Notes under the pieces: model-generated | Database searches by the model: none | What the model saw: the letters and a program-made list of their open reading frames with translations, nothing else | What the model was told of the DNA's origin: nothing | Program-made: the position numbers and the translations under genes | In this document: in pieces, positions 5,873-5,992 of the stretch | How positions within the stretch are numbered: position 1 is the first letter of the stretch | Layout of the letters: each line of letters opens with the position of its first letter | From: an uncultured Clostridia bacterium | Lineage (GTDB): Bacteria > Bacillota > Clostridia > Lachnospirales > Bianqueaceae | Length of the DNA: 5,992 nucleotides | Direction of reading: 5' to 3' | Assembly: GCA_947570515.1 (NCBI GenBank) | Contig: CANOUM010000110.1 | Span: 1 to 5,992, forward strand

Positions 5873-5990
5873 AAGTTCGCTGGAAGCGAACTTGATAAGA
5901 AATCCCAAAGGGATTTCTTATACCATGGTGATATCGTAAGTTTGCCTTTGGCAAACTTGGAGCGCAGCACAAGTACTTGATTTGCCAAAT
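5873..5990. repeat. Array of tandem palindromes/hairpins, probable dispersed repeat element
   Basis: Three perfect hairpins with 3-nt loops follow one another: 5873-5893 (9-bp stem, AAGTTCGCT-gga-AGCGAACTT), 5895-5921 (12-bp stem, arms 5895-5906 and 5910-5921, loop aaa), and 5938-5958 (9-bp stem, AAGTTTGCC-ttt-GGCAAACTT). Smaller palindromes fill the gaps: ACCATGGT (5922-5929), GATATC (5930-5935), CAAGTACTTG (5970-5979) and ATTTG-C-CAAAT (5980-5990). GGCAAA (5950-5955) can also pair with TTTGCC (5981-5986). No gene or convincing promoter is visible here, and the element may continue past the window end. The pattern resembles REP/BIME-like or small non-autonomous repeats. The hairpins lack T-tracts typical of a terminator, though they could affect transcription in either direction. 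Confidence 0.75.
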
Positions 5991-5992
5991 TA

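Noticed and set aside
5849..5908. N-terminal extension of the acetyltransferase to an ATG at 5908
   Set aside because: The 20 extra codons lie in the palindromic repeat and have no Shine-Dalgarno sequence. The ATG at 5848 has an ideal AAAGGAGA 7 nt upstream and begins the GNAT-like sequence.
5895..5958. Hairpins as bidirectional intrinsic terminators
   Set aside because: The stems are not GC-rich overall and no T-tract follows on either strand. The chain of several palindromes fits a repeat element better.

Overview
The window carries five protein genes, all on the minus strand, so transcription runs from high to low coordinates. Strong AGGAGG-type ribosome binding sites, moderate GC, a BMP-family lipoprotein and an RbsA/YufO-like double ATPase point to a Firmicute. 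A gut-type Clostridia or Lachnospiraceae member is my best guess, by inference only. No plus-strand gene, tRNA, rRNA, CRISPR array or transposase was seen.

Reading in the direction of transcription: (a) 5992-5871 is a non-coding stretch built almost entirely of short palindromes, including three perfect hairpins with 3-nt loops. It looks like a dispersed palindromic repeat element. (b) 5848-5312 encodes a GNAT N-acetyltransferase. (c) 5295-3208 is a two-gene unit with its own sigma-A-type promoter. It encodes a CobW/COG0523 metal-chaperone GTPase with a 50-residue His/Cys-rich loop, then 19 nt later a second, degenerate CobW-like GTPase. The second protein's C-terminal third resembles the C-terminal domain of the DUF1980/TIGR03943 (YcgQ) family. 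A 20-bp imperfect palindrome covers the -35 box and is a candidate metal-responsive operator. (d) 3118-1 is a nucleoside salvage and uptake operon. A near-consensus promoter is followed by a phosphorylase of the MTAP/PNP family (GTG start), a BMP-family (PnrA/BmpA-like) substrate-binding lipoprotein, an intergenic hairpin, and the first two thirds of the ABC ATPase. The two permease genes normally found in such systems would lie beyond position 1.

The two operons probably do separate jobs. The cobW pair looks like metal (probably zinc) allocation under scarcity. The other operon couples nucleoside capture and import with phosphorolysis to base plus ribose-1-phosphate. The most unusual items are the degenerate CobW with a YcgQ-like tail, the internally duplicated His/Cys loop of its partner, the phosphorylase with an altered phosphate-binding site, and the palindrome array at the window edge.
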